Shown: positions 52,201 to 62,600, numbered from the stretch's first letter. The stretch is DNA of 64,000 nucleotides from Roseimicrobium sp. ORNL1 (GCF_011044495.1 NZ_CP049143.1:1364001-1428000); one strand, 5' to 3'. Translations and numbers: made by a program. Notes: generated from the sequence alone by a model not told the origin.

Positions 52201-55200
52201 CTTGTAAAAGCGGGCACGGGCAGATTGCTCCTTGGTTCCACGACCTCCACGTTGCACCAGAACAATACCTATAGTGGTGGCACTTATATCAACGGTGGCG
52301 CCCTCCTCTTGCGTGCGCCCAATGCCGGGACCGAACTGGATGGACTTCTGGGTGCCACTGGCAAAGCGGTGACCCTCAATGGGGGCACCCTGCGCATCGT
52401 GGACAGCAGCTTCAATATCACGGCGAGCGCGGCGCTGGCCCGTACGTTCCGAATTGGTGAATTCGGTGGTGTGATTGAAGTGGATAATCCGGCGGGCGGA
52501 CCGAGGATATTCAACCTTGTGGGTGCGGTGACTGGCATCAGTGGGGCGGCTACCCAAGGGGTTCTCAGCAAGACTGGGGCGGGCAATTTGAATGTGACTA
52601 GTGCTGGAAACAATCTGGCTGGCGGCTTCTACCACAGCCTGGGGACAACGACGTTCACTGGTGGCGGGAACATTTTTGGCTTTCTCTATCACGACGGTGG
52701 TGACCTGACGATCAGCGGGAGCGGCAACCAGATTGGCCGGCTGCGCTTTGAAGGTGGGAACCTGACCATCAGCGGCACGACGTTCGCGACCAGCGCGACG
52801 AACGAGAATATGCAGGCCCTTGCCTCGTCCGGGGGGTCTAATTTGCGCTTTCTGAACAACAACGTGATCAACCGTGAGCTTCGTATTTCCGGGGCGGACG
52901 TGATTTTCGGGGATGCGGCGAATCAGCTCGGTTCTCAAAACATCTATACCCCCTCCGCCGTTGTCATGACTACGGGGTCCCTTGAAATTGCGTCTCTGAA
53001 CGGCCTTGTTAAGAGCGTTTTGGGAGAACGCATGATTGAGTCGCTCACACTGGGTGACGGAACGCTCCGGTTTTCCACCACTTCTGGGACGGACTATGAT
53101 TTTACGTTGAAATCGCTGACCGGAAACGTCGCGTCGGTCATCGAAAACATTGGGACGGATGATGTGAACCTGGTCATCGAAAGTGACTTGAATCTTACCT
53201 TTAGTGGGAAGCTTCAAGAGGGCTTTTCGGGGGGGAAACTTGGATTGACAAAGAAGGGGCTGGGAATGCTGACCCTGAGCAATGACGAAAGTGCCTTCTC
53301 GGGCCCTACCGTGGTGGAGGGGGGCGTGCTCAATTCAACGAATCTTAACGGTCTGGAAGTTCCCGGTGCGGATCAGGGCAACGCTGCGCTTTTTGTCCTC
53401 AAGAACGGCACTGCATTCCGGTATTCGGGAAGCTCTGCCGGGTTCTTTGATCGTAACTTGACCGTTGGAGCAGGTGTTGAAGGAGTGAGCTTCGTCGCTG
53501 CGGGTACAGGCAGCACTTCCGCTCAAACGCGCGCTGCAGTATTCGAAATCGACGGGTTTGGGGACTGGAACATGGCGTTTACCGGCGCCGGAAGCGCACA
53601 CATTATTCTCACGGGGTCCAACACGGGTGACAACCTGTTCAACATCGGGATCGGCGACAATGGTGCGTCATCTACCTCGCTGACGAAAACCGGTGTTGGA
53701 ACGTGGGTGATGGAGAGGGAGTTTAATACCTATACCGGCACCACGACCATCATGGCGGGAACGCTGGCGGTGGCCGCTGATGGTGCCTTTGGCGCAGCTG
53801 GTGGGCCCGCCGTTCGTCTTGCGGGTGGCACCTTGGAGTTGAGGGATGTGAATTACAGCACTCTGGAAACGCTGGCGATGGAAGGTGGCGTTCTGGCGGC
53901 ACTCACGGGAACGAACACGTGGGCGGGTGACATTGTGCTCGGCATGAGCAGCACGATCAACGTCGCCACCGGTGCCAGCCTGACGATCGGCAATCTCACT
54001 GGTCGCGGCGGTCTCACCTTCCAGGGCGAAGGCACGCTGGTTTTTGATGGAAACAACTATCCGACGTCTCCCGCTCTGCCGAATGGATACGGCTACGGTG
54101 GTATCACCGTGCAGGCGGGCACTTTGGTCCTCCGCTACCACAACAATCTTGAAAACAAGCTGCCCAACAGCGGCCTGAACTTGGGCGGTGGTCGACTTGG
54201 GGCTACGCTTCACATTGCGAATGCCACGGGCTTCACCACGCTGACCGAGGATGACGTGTCTGGCACAACTCTTTCCTCCGGTGCGCATAAGATCACGCGT
54301 GACGCCAACGCGAGCAACATCTACTTGAAGATGAACGCCCTGAGCCGCCAGATTGGTTCCACCTTGGAACTGGGCGGGGACAACATCATCACGACGGACC
54401 TGCTGAACGTCAACTTCATCCTCGGTGGCTGGGCCACGGTCCTGATGCCGGATGGCAGTGTGAGCTGGGCTATCAATAGCGGCGTCGTGCAGAACAACGT
54501 CCTTCAGGACAATCGCGCGCTTGCCACCGTCCCCGGCTTTGGGGTAGGTGACGGCCTGGTGCGTGGCATGGCGGCTTCGATGTACACGGTGGACCAGTGG
54601 GGCCGGGAGGACTCGGGCCCCTTCGTTGGGTTCCTTCGCAACACGGATGTGGTGAACGGTGGCTCGTACACCAATAAGGACACCAATACGCTGCGCTTCA
54701 ATGCAGATTCATCGCCGATTGTGAATCTGACCGGGGTCAACACCGTGATGACTGGTGGTATCCTGGTCACGCCAAAGGTGGGGGGCTCAGGAGTCGCCAG
54801 GTATCCGAAGATCCAGGGCGGCACCATCACCGCAGGCGCGAATGCTTTCGGCAGCGATTTGCTAGTGCACCAACAATCCGAGAACGGCGTGTTTGAGATT
54901 GCCTCAGTGATTGCCAACAATCCTGCCATCGGCCACAAGGTCGACAACGTCACCTTTACGAACGGCAGTCGTATCGTGGGCATCCCGGCTGGGGAGATTG
55001 CCAATCTGTATCCTGGCATGCAGGTGACAACGGGGACGGCCTCAGCGCCGAATGTTCCCGCCGGCACCTACATTGTCGCGGTGGACAGGGACAACAATAC
55101 CATCACGCTCAGCTCCAACGTGTCTGGAAGCAGCACCACCGTGACGCTGCAGTTCAACCGGCTCAATGGTACCATTTCCAGTGGCACTAATACCGTGCTG

Positions 55201-58200
55201 AATCTCTCTGCCAACTATGTCACGACGGGCTTGTACGTGGGGATGTTTGTGACGGGCCCTGGGATTGCGGCAGGCACGACCATCACCGCCGTCAACAGCT
55301 CCACTCAGGTCACCCTGAGTACGGGTGTCAGCGGTGGCAGCAGCGGGTTCTATGAGTTCAACCCGAACAATGGTCTGGTGAAGAACGGCGCGGGAATCCT
55401 CCTGCTGACGGGATTGAACACCTACACCGGTCCCACGGTGATCAATGAGGGCACGCTGGCGATTCTCTCCGTCTCGAACGGCGGGGTGGCCAGTTCACTC
55501 GGAGCGTCCTCTGTGGCCGCGGGCAACCTCATCTTCAATGGTGGCTCCCTGTTGTTTGCAGGAGAGGTCGGCTCGACCGACCGCGGTTTTACCAACAACA
55601 ATGAAGCGCTCTTCGACGTCATGCGCGCTGCTTCCACCCTGACCATGACAGGGGGCGTGGCCACTGCTTCGTCTATCTCGGAGTACGTCCTGAGGAAGCA
55701 GGGTTCGGGCACGCTGGTCCTTGGCGGCGCCATGTCCGGATTCGGGCATACGAGACTCGTCGCGGAGGATGGTACGCTCCGTGTACTGCTGACCGCGAAC
55801 GATCGCTATGCGCGCGCCGATCTTTCTGCCTTGGAAGTTTCCGGAGGCACCTTTGAAGTCTATGGCAGCACGGGAAGCTTTTCTCAGACGATGCCGAAGC
55901 CACTGACCATCGGTGCTGGGGCTTCCACGATCCGAGTGACCTCCGAAGGCTCCGGCACGTCCATGACCTTGGTTTTGGGGGATGGCACGGAAGACGTGGT
56001 GCGGTATTCCGGCAGCACGGTGTACTTCGAGGAGAATCCCACCCTCAATGGTGTTCCTACGGTCAACGGTGGTGTTGCAAACATCCGCCTCTGGCTGCCA
56101 ACGATCTACTCCAACGTCATCCTTCCCTGGGCGGTGTATCGGGACACCTCGAATCTCAGCCAGCTGGGGGTGAATGAATTCGCCACGTCGGTTCCCAACC
56201 TGTCTGCCAACGGGGTCGGCGAAATTGTCTCCGCCAACTCTGCGTTCCTCCACAACATTGGCACCAACAATGAGGTTGGCGGCGCCGCGAATGCGGCGAG
56301 CTGGAACGGTTCGATCGCAAATCCAAGTGAAAGCGATTCTCCCAACCAGAACTTCGCTGGTACGACCGTGGGGGCTGCTCGAGTGCAAACGCTCAGATTC
56401 TTCTCCGCAACTGCCGACAGTACGGTCACCATTGGCAGCACCTTCTTGATTGAGCGTGGCGCCATTTTGATGGCCAATCATATCGGCAACCACGACAAGG
56501 TCATCACGGGTGGGACCATCACGAGCGGTCTGACTTCAAATACGCTGGGGGTAGTTGACCTCATCATCCACAACTACAATCCAGCCAATGACTTTGTCAT
56601 TGACTCGCAGATCGTAAACAATACTTCCCAGACCAAGATCCTGGCTCTGGTGCAGTCGGGCACGGGTACGACCACGCTGACCCATGCAAACAACACCTAC
56701 ACCGGGGCCACTTATATTACCGGTGGGGTGCTCCGGGTGGATCAGGCTGGCTCGCTTTCCGCAAACAGCAACCTGGTGCTGGACGGAGGTGTGTTGGGCT
56801 TGAATCATGGGACCACCTTCACCCGGACGTTGGGTACGGGTGCTGGTCAGGTGCAATTCACAGGCAGTGGTGGTTTCGCAGCTTATGGAGCCAATCGCAC
56901 GGTGAGCCTGAATTCCGGCGCAGCCCTTACGTGGGGTCTGGGTGGATTTGTGCCCGGCAGCGACATGCTCCTGCTTGGCTCGCACGATGCGACGCACACG
57001 CTTATTTTCACCAACGCGATCGACCTGGGTCGTTTCTTCCGTGTGGTGCAGGTGAACAATGGTGGTGCCCAGGTGGAGGCGGACATGACGGGAAACCTCT
57101 CGGGCCCCGGCGGCAGCATCATCAAGACAGGGACCGGCACGCTCAAGCTTTCCGGCACCAACACCTACACTGGGCCTACGGTGGTCGCCAACGGCACCCT
57201 TATTGTGAATTCGGCCTCCAACCTGGGCACTACCGGGGTGGAACTGGGCACCACGATTGAAAGCAGCACGGATTCAACGGCGATTCTGCAGCTGGCCGGT
57301 ACTGTTGCCAATCCTGACGTCATGAATCTGCCCATCACCGTGGGTAACAAGAACTCGGAAAGCATCAATATGGTGCAGACCCAGGATGACTTCAACATTA
57401 CCGGTACGGTGACCATCAACCGTACTGGCGCCATGGGGCGCACGTTCATTGCTCCCAATGCCAACACGACTGCCACGTTCTCGAACATCACGGGCACGGG
57501 TGGCATCACGGTCATGGAGAGAAGTTCGGGTGCTGGCGAGGGCACGGTGGTTCTGGCAGGTGCAAATACCTATGGTACCGGCGCAGGGTACACCGGACCG
57601 GGCACGGCAATCTCCGGTGGTACTGTGGTACGCGAAGGGCGCGTGCTTCTGCGCAATTCGGGTGCACTCGGTGGCACTACGGTTGAGTTGGGTGACTCCC
57701 GCACCGTGAAAACCGATGTGAAGTGGGCGACCAATGAGCGCTCGATCACGGCCTTGGGCGGCTTCTTCGATGCAGACAGCGATGGTATCGGTCTCAGCGG
57801 TGGTCCTGGCGGATTCCACCGGTTGAGCCCCGCGATCTTCGAGGGTACTGTGGCTATCAATGATCGCATACTGATCAAGGATGAGCTTGGGAATCCCGAA
57901 CTCAACGGGATTTATCGGGTGGCTTCATTCAACGTGGACGACGGAACGGTCAACTTGGTGCGGGCCGACGACTTCGATCAAGCGGCTGAGATGCTGTATG
58001 GTTCCACGGTCACCGTGACCAATCCTTCCTCTCCGCAAAATGGCACCACCTGGTTCATGGCGGCGCCGAATGTGACCACGCCGAACCAGGCGGATACGGA
58101 TCCCACGATCTGGCTTTCCACCGCAATCGACAACAACATCAGCCTGTTGGCGGACGCTGCAGGCATCGTGGTCACGAATGCAATCGACATCAATGCGACC

Positions 58201-59532
58201 AACGGTGCCGGTACGACGACCGTGGGCGGTTCCTCCGCGCTGACTTCCGGTACCGCCGAGTTCAGCGGCGCAGTTACGCTGCAGAACGTTGTCAACGGTA
58301 CGGGTGAGACCAAGACCCTGACCGCCACCTCGTCCACGACGACGAATGACGGCATCAAGTTCTCCGGAATCATCGGTGAAGGCGCGGCTGAGGACACCCT
58401 CTCGATCAACAAGACGGGCACAGGTCGAGTAACTCTGAGTGGCGCCAATACCTACAAAGGTACCACGACGGTGTCGCAAGGCTACCTGCGCGCTTCCAGC
58501 AACAATGCGCTGGGCGGCACGGGATCCCAAGGCACCACGGTGGCCGATGGAGCGACGCTGGAATTGACCGGAAATATCACCATCCCGAGCACCGAGACTC
58601 TTACCATCTCCGGTACTGGAGTGGGGAACGGCGGCGCGCTGCGCAACGTCTCTGGCGACAACTTCTACAATGGTGCTGTGCAACTGGCCGCCGATGCGCG
58701 GATCAATTCCGATGCCGGGACGCTCACGTTGGGATTCACCCCCAACTCGGTGACGGGCACCAACAAAAACCTCACTGTCGGCGGAGCTGGCAAGGTGGTT
58801 ATGGCGGGAGCCGTTTCCTTGGGAACTGGTTCGGTGACCAAGGATGGAGCGGGTACTCTGGTTTTCAGTGCCAGCAACACCTACTCCGGTGGCACCACGG
58901 TGAGTGGGGGTGTCCTGGAAGTGAACAATCCCGTCGGCGGATCGGGCACGGGCACGGGTAACATCAACGTGACGAGTGGCACTCTTGGAGGCAATGGCTA
59001 CATCGCCCCGACCGCCATCGCCGGCACCAGCATCACCATTGCCGCAGGTGCCAATCTGTCCGTGGGCCAAACCGGTACCGGTCCGGTCGAGACGCTCAAC
59101 ATCGGCCTCTCTGGCAGCACGCTCGTGCTGGCTGGCACGCTGCGAGTGGACATGTACGCGAATGAAGCCGGCCTCACGGCGACGGAAATGGATCGTCTTG
59201 TCTTCACCGGCACTGGCTCGGTGAACCTGACGGGCTCCAGCTTGGTAATTGGCAACATCAACAACCTCCTGGAGTCGGCCTTGACGGTCGGAAGCCAGTG
59301 GCAGCTCATCGATTGGGGTGGTTTGGCCGTGGTGGGAACCTTCTCCAACCTTACCAGCACGAGCATTCCCGACCTTCCGACCCTCACTGGGGGCAAGATG
59401 TGGGATTTCTCCCAGCTTTATACTACGGGTGTGATCGGCATTACCGTGGTTCCCGAACCGGGCAGGGCAGTGTTGTTGCTGGTAGGACTTGGCCTTATGG
59501 TCATGCGCCGCCGGCGGACTATGAAGGCCTAA
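49288..59532 (+). CDS. 3414-aa PATR beta-helix protein with PEP-CTERM tail
   Basis: An exported surface protein. The signal peptide is MKIPPFSLTCRKGLVVGGMA followed by a hydrophobic stretch to about residue 30. About twelve PATR units are visible, e.g. NTYTGTTTIMAGTLAV and NTYSGGTTVSGGVLEV. GLxxGM modules occur at 50,587-50,781 and as a tandem pair at 54,940-55,370. A phage-tail-like NGIYRV domain sits at residues 2852-2928. A block ending VVDLIIHNYN near 56,550 is shared with the 2489-aa protein (RDLIIHNYN), confirming paralogy. The C-terminus is QWQLIDWGG...KMWDFSQLYTTGVIGITV, VVPEPGRAVLLLVGLG and RRRR: a PEP-CTERM signal. It lies 217 nt after the giant gene and 157 nt before the Verru_Chthon gene, all co-directional. 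No barrel, no catalytic domain. Confidence 0.92.
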   Translation: MKIPPFSLTCRKGLVVGGMAIFSAFGQIGAQILDWHVNPSNPSVSIEWNASAIPGSPTTAAPYYGWFNTQTNAFGTYTGAGLAGGVGTIANLSRDLGGNATVTINSPVTMGMLLLGDLSGTSTYTLGGTSTLTFNTGNSSHSLLNKVLGGGDTLSVANVAIVGALDINTNVGTISSTSAFSGTGPVNFFGNGTIALRGNSDALTGTATLYGWNSTSTTARVRLGASAGNALGGNVVIGQGTRDYAGYAVLELDSARTYFDQLDNNAQLRFDGQGGRNAYFKMMGGNEEVGSIWAPEGTSVIENVESEVINTNSILTIGTNNSNSYFNGHIRSRASGAGTGLLGITKNGTGTLTLVGGEIRYGGPTIINAGRVILQDTSRFDSNVSNSGTLEIRTNSDVFMMFDYTDNGGTGSIVKSGTAALMLGQGSRTGNIRQTTNPNEILNLHDTTGIDIGMRITGTGIPAGTTVIGKTANSITLSNPITPGTANADNATFTFYRQDAYVFNSAFRVQSGTLNVNVQTAFNGGLILTGGSHIAFNPSANTTTNQSFGGGNSTVAGLSQTEGGSALFNVAGVNVTGNALFDDYAGAQDIAMVDISAATSFGGTFTSKRREVDVKAATTFANGSNIFLEGSVGGTNVTGTTIPNSSGIQTLSNIFSVRNNGALLLPAGTANINLNGSYFIIDNSGVNMGDRVANGFNFVSNGGVLRYFHANNDTNYSETLGAFTLNSSTLIIETSRSNTGFTSTLTLGSLTRANNSFSTVQFLSNDGTANTFVGGSLGTAQNKVLIANKAADEAFMGSWVTVLSRVGTTNVLEWAKYDYDANSAIATGVTPFVDADYALNTGEGTWAAGQNIKLRANGANAAATLTAARTINSLNMQSQSANSVTLTLGNTATTAYTLKIGSGGIIASGLNNAAINTVNNTTGIGRLMGGLMADGTYQLITTVQNDGGNVRDLTITAVIADFDNLTSNATSLVKAGTGRLLLGSTTSTLHQNNTYSGGTYINGGALLLRAPNAGTELDGLLGATGKAVTLNGGTLRIVDSSFNITASAALARTFRIGEFGGVIEVDNPAGGPRIFNLVGAVTGISGAATQGVLSKTGAGNLNVTSAGNNLAGGFYHSLGTTTFTGGGNIFGFLYHDGGDLTISGSGNQIGRLRFEGGNLTISGTTFATSATNENMQALASSGGSNLRFLNNNVINRELRISGADVIFGDAANQLGSQNIYTPSAVVMTTGSLEIASLNGLVKSVLGERMIESLTLGDGTLRFSTTSGTDYDFTLKSLTGNVASVIENIGTDDVNLVIESDLNLTFSGKLQEGFSGGKLGLTKKGLGMLTLSNDESAFSGPTVVEGGVLNSTNLNGLEVPGADQGNAALFVLKNGTAFRYSGSSAGFFDRNLTVGAGVEGVSFVAAGTGSTSAQTRAAVFEIDGFGDWNMAFTGAGSAHIILTGSNTGDNLFNIGIGDNGASSTSLTKTGVGTWVMEREFNTYTGTTTIMAGTLAVAADGAFGAAGGPAVRLAGGTLELRDVNYSTLETLAMEGGVLAALTGTNTWAGDIVLGMSSTINVATGASLTIGNLTGRGGLTFQGEGTLVFDGNNYPTSPALPNGYGYGGITVQAGTLVLRYHNNLENKLPNSGLNLGGGRLGATLHIANATGFTTLTEDDVSGTTLSSGAHKITRDANASNIYLKMNALSRQIGSTLELGGDNIITTDLLNVNFILGGWATVLMPDGSVSWAINSGVVQNNVLQDNRALATVPGFGVGDGLVRGMAASMYTVDQWGREDSGPFVGFLRNTDVVNGGSYTNKDTNTLRFNADSSPIVNLTGVNTVMTGGILVTPKVGGSGVARYPKIQGGTITAGANAFGSDLLVHQQSENGVFEIASVIANNPAIGHKVDNVTFTNGSRIVGIPAGEIANLYPGMQVTTGTASAPNVPAGTYIVAVDRDNNTITLSSNVSGSSTTVTLQFNRLNGTISSGTNTVLNLSANYVTTGLYVGMFVTGPGIAAGTTITAVNSSTQVTLSTGVSGGSSGFYEFNPNNGLVKNGAGILLLTGLNTYTGPTVINEGTLAILSVSNGGVASSLGASSVAAGNLIFNGGSLLFAGEVGSTDRGFTNNNEALFDVMRAASTLTMTGGVATASSISEYVLRKQGSGTLVLGGAMSGFGHTRLVAEDGTLRVLLTANDRYARADLSALEVSGGTFEVYGSTGSFSQTMPKPLTIGAGASTIRVTSEGSGTSMTLVLGDGTEDVVRYSGSTVYFEENPTLNGVPTVNGGVANIRLWLPTIYSNVILPWAVYRDTSNLSQLGVNEFATSVPNLSANGVGEIVSANSAFLHNIGTNNEVGGAANAASWNGSIANPSESDSPNQNFAGTTVGAARVQTLRFFSATADSTVTIGSTFLIERGAILMANHIGNHDKVITGGTITSGLTSNTLGVVDLIIHNYNPANDFVIDSQIVNNTSQTKILALVQSGTGTTTLTHANNTYTGATYITGGVLRVDQAGSLSANSNLVLDGGVLGLNHGTTFTRTLGTGAGQVQFTGSGGFAAYGANRTVSLNSGAALTWGLGGFVPGSDMLLLGSHDATHTLIFTNAIDLGRFFRVVQVNNGGAQVEADMTGNLSGPGGSIIKTGTGTLKLSGTNTYTGPTVVANGTLIVNSASNLGTTGVELGTTIESSTDSTAILQLAGTVANPDVMNLPITVGNKNSESINMVQTQDDFNITGTVTINRTGAMGRTFIAPNANTTATFSNITGTGGITVMERSSGAGEGTVVLAGANTYGTGAGYTGPGTAISGGTVVREGRVLLRNSGALGGTTVELGDSRTVKTDVKWATNERSITALGGFFDADSDGIGLSGGPGGFHRLSPAIFEGTVAINDRILIKDELGNPELNGIYRVASFNVDDGTVNLVRADDFDQAAEMLYGSTVTVTNPSSPQNGTTWFMAAPNVTTPNQADTDPTIWLSTAIDNNISLLADAAGIVVTNAIDINATNGAGTTTVGGSSALTSGTAEFSGAVTLQNVVNGTGETKTLTATSSTTTNDGIKFSGIIGEGAAEDTLSINKTGTGRVTLSGANTYKGTTTVSQGYLRASSNNALGGTGSQGTTVADGATLELTGNITIPSTETLTISGTGVGNGGALRNVSGDNFYNGAVQLAADARINSDAGTLTLGFTPNSVTGTNKNLTVGGAGKVVMAGAVSLGTGSVTKDGAGTLVFSASNTYSGGTTVSGGVLEVNNPVGGSGTGTGNINVTSGTLGGNGYIAPTAIAGTSITIAAGANLSVGQTGTGPVETLNIGLSGSTLVLAGTLRVDMYANEAGLTATEMDRLVFTGTGSVNLTGSSLVIGNINNLLESALTVGSQWQLIDWGGLAVVGTFSNLTSTSIPDLPTLTGGKMWDFSQLYTTGVIGITVVPEPGRAVLLLVGLGLMVMRRRRTMKA
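50587..50781 (+). repeat. GIxIGMxIxGTGIPAG module in the 3414-aa protein
   Basis: Encodes HDTTGIDIGMRITGTGIPAG and TTVIGKTANSITLSN, then a closing strand TFTFYRQ. It belongs to the same family as the modules in the giant. Confidence 0.6.
54940..55370 (+). repeat. Tandem pair of GLxxGMxV modules in the 3414-aa protein
   Basis: The first unit has IANLYPGMQVTTG...NVPAGTYIVAV...NTITLSSN, the second YVTTGLYVGMFVTGPGIAAG...TQVTLSTG. The pair organisation matches the tandem pairs in the other two PATR proteins. Confidence 0.6.
57841..58071 (+). other. Phage-tail-fibre-like NGIYxV domain inside the 3414-aa protein
   Basis: Residues about 2852-2928 read VAINDRILIKDELGNPELNG, IYRVASFNVDDG, LVRADDFDQAAEMLYGSTVTV and GTTWFMAAPN. 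This is the order of conserved elements in a domain common in phage tail fibres (GDRVLVKDQ, NGIYxV, xRATDxD, G.xVxVxxGTxNxxTxW). It is inserted between two PATR regions. Confidence 0.55.
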
Positions 59533-59549
59533 ATTGAGCGTTCGCCACG

Positions 59550-59583
59550 CTTGCAGAATCAAAGTGAGTGATTCTAAAGCAAG
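59550..59583. terminator. Hairpin after the 3414-aa gene
   Basis: CTTGC + AGAATCA (59550-59561) pair with TGATTCT (59569-59575) and GCAAG (59579-59583), with a 7-nt loop and a 3-nt bulge. There is no T-run, so it may be a regulatory site or RNA-stabilising stem rather than a classical terminator. Confidence 0.35.
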
Positions 59584-59619
59584 TTCGGATGCTGCAATTA
59601 CAATGTATGTATATTTTCA

Positions 59620-59648
59620 TTGACGGCTTTTGTCGTTTCTGATTGAAT
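59620..59648 (+). promoter_or_regulatory. Candidate promoter of the Verru_Chthon cassette
   Basis: TTGACG (59620-59625, 5/6) and TTGAAT (59643-59648, 4/6) with a 17-nt spacer, about 40 nt before the ATG at 59690. Confidence 0.4.
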
Positions 59649-59689
59649 TGCGATTAATCGGGGCCCTGTCTCCGCACGTCTCTCTTGCT

Positions 59690-62600
59690 ATGAACCACGT
59701 AGAACCTCTCAAAACTCCGACCCGTCGCCGCGGTATCGCCTTGGTCGTCACAGTGAGTGTCCTCGCGCTAGCTACCATCCTGTTGCTGGCCATGTTCTCG
59801 GTCACCGAGTCGGAATACAAATCGACCCAAAGCTATGCTGCCGGGCAAACCGCGAAGCTTTTGGGGGAAGATGCGGTGAACCTGGTGATCAGCCAGATTC
59901 AGTCCGGCTCTCAACAGGACTCCGGGTATCCTGGTCGTGAGTTTCATGCAACGCAACCGGGGCTCGTTCGTCGCTATACAGAAAACGGGGCATTTTACAG
60001 TGGGCACAAGCTGTATTCGGACTCGCGGATGACCGAAGTCGCCATGGGCTCTGCTGGCGAGACGGCATTGACGGACGATCTGCCTCCCACAGATTGGAAC
60101 TCTTCAATAAACATTGGGCGCTATGTGGACCTGAATGAGCCGGCGGTCACCGCGGACGCTGCAGGAAATGTGCGGGTATTGTTCCCGATTGTGGATCCGC
60201 GCGCGTTCATGCGTGATCCCAATTCGCAGGTGACGGGTGCAGCGCTCGTGGAGGGTTTCTCATACTCTGACAAACTGGAAACCAGCCAGGGAGGGAATGC
60301 GCCGCTGAACGGCGTCGTCCTGCCTACAGGAGGTGCAGGGGACGGCTCCAATCTCCGTCTGCCCATGCCGGTGGAATGGATTTATGTTCTGAAGGATGGC
60401 ACCATGGGCACCCTGGATGCAGGGCGCACATTCGTCGGTTCGGGCGGCGCCAGGCCCTCTGCTCAAAACCCGATTGTGGGAAGATTCGCGTTCTGGACGG
60501 ACGATGAGAGCTGCAAAGTGAATATCAATACGGCGTCCGAACCCACCTACTGGGGCCTGCCTATCACATACCATGAACGTGCTCACCTGTGGGCGGAAAG
60601 GCCGCCGACGATTTATGAATATCAGAGGTTCCCAGGCCACCCCGCGACCGTGGCGCTGAGTACGATATTCTATCCGAATCAGGACCTGGACCAATACGGG
60701 AAGCCTACTTCCGAGGTCCAGAAAATCATCGACATGAAAGAGGCCATCTACCAGATCATCCCCAAAATCAACAATGGGGGCTCGATAGCTGGGACCGTGC
60801 CGTTTGCGCCGGATGACTTGGATCGCGCCCAGGCGGAAAAAGTGAACATCGCAGACTCCATTCGTGAGCGCTTGTATGCGAGCCTGGATGAATTGCTCTT
60901 TTCACAACAGTTCAACGGAACTTCCAGAACACAAAATGATCTCCGCGTGCAAGGGCAGCCCCTGATCACTCCCGCAGTGCTGGAGCGTTCCCGGTTTTTC
61001 CTCACGGCGAACAGCCGTTCGCCGGAATTCAGCATGATGGGGGTGCCGCGGGTGGCCATGTGGCCGGTTGCCGACGAATCCCTCCTGCAGTCGCGCCGCA
61101 CCATCTATGATAAGCTCATCGCCTTCTGTGCCACACTCGACTCCAATCGTCAGGGTGAGGGTGGACAGACTGCCAACACCTATTTCTTCCGCAGGAAGGA
61201 CGCGCACAGCTCCTCCACTGATGTGAACCTCACCCGTAATAAACAGCTGCTGGACTACCTGTACAGCATGATGTCGTCCACCTATCCTCGAGGCACGCTG
61301 GGAAGCGGCAGCAGCTTCCTTGCGAAATACGGCGAGAAGGACACGCGGCAGATCGTGGTCTCAATTTTTGACTACGTTCGCTCCACCAACCTTTATGACG
61401 GCTTTCTTGCGGAAAAGCTCAATAACCTGAGGGATGGCCAGAACGGTGTCATAGACTCCCCCCTTAAAGCCTACACGGAGAGGGATAAAATCATCAAAAA
61501 GGATCTCCCGGTGGACAACAAATACAATACCTACACGGAACCGCGGTACAGGACAAAGCGTGTCCAGGATGACAGCGGCAGGGGGGGGGACATTCCTGAC
61601 GTCGTGGTGGCTGACAAGGCCTTTCCCGGCCATGGCCAGGTGTCACCGTCCCACTGGCGCGTGGGCACGGAAACCTACATGGGATATGCCCGCAGTGTGA
61701 CGGTGTCGGAAGCGGCCCTTCACTTCATCTGCACGGCGGATGGCAAGAACGACGATACCAGTTTCAGGATGTGGGAAAAGGTGGGCGCTAGCTGGGTGAA
61801 GGGTTCGCAGGTGAGCGGGGGACGCTCGGCCCCTAGGATTAAGATCAACCAAATTGAGCAAGTTCCCTCAGCCATTCCTGAGATGGCCAAGTTTGGCCCT
61901 ACAGACGTTCCTGAAGAGGAAATGAAATGGTACTCCAACTATCCACCCTTCCCCGCGCGTGATGCACCGAGGTACGGAGCGGACCCCCTGGTGCCCAAGA
62001 GTAATCCGAAATGGGCCGGCTATCATCCTGGCTACAATCCCCAAAACTGGAATCTCTCGCTTCCAGATGACACGCCCCTTGCACAAGATGAAAAACGCAT
62101 CCAGGCGTGCCTGCAACTGGAGCTTTTCTGCCCCTCCGTGGGTTGGGGCAAGCTTCATCCCGAGCTTACCTTCGTTCTGGATGGCACGGCCGTGAGTGCC
62201 ATTACGGTCAGTGGCCAGTCGATCTTCAGCACCACGGGAGACCTTGTCGTAAAGTCAGAAGGCTCCAAGGATGGCAATGACTCGGGTGTCAGAGGCATTT
62301 TCGAGCAGCGGGATGCCTCTCCCAGCGGTGGCACGGCGAGCTTTAAAAATCTCGTGGTTGACAAGCGAGTTCACACCATCGGGAGAATGTCTGCTGATCC
62401 GGATTACAACTCTGGGGCGGGTGGTGGTGAGCATGCCAACATGGCCAACCTCGACCTGGTTAGCAGTTTCATCACGGTCAAGCGCGATCAGTACATGACG
62501 TTTACCGTGCCGAGGCCGATCAAGCTCGATATCTATGACGATCACGACTGGCAGGGCAGGGAGCCCATCCAGACCATCAATCTCACCTTCCCGGTGGGAC

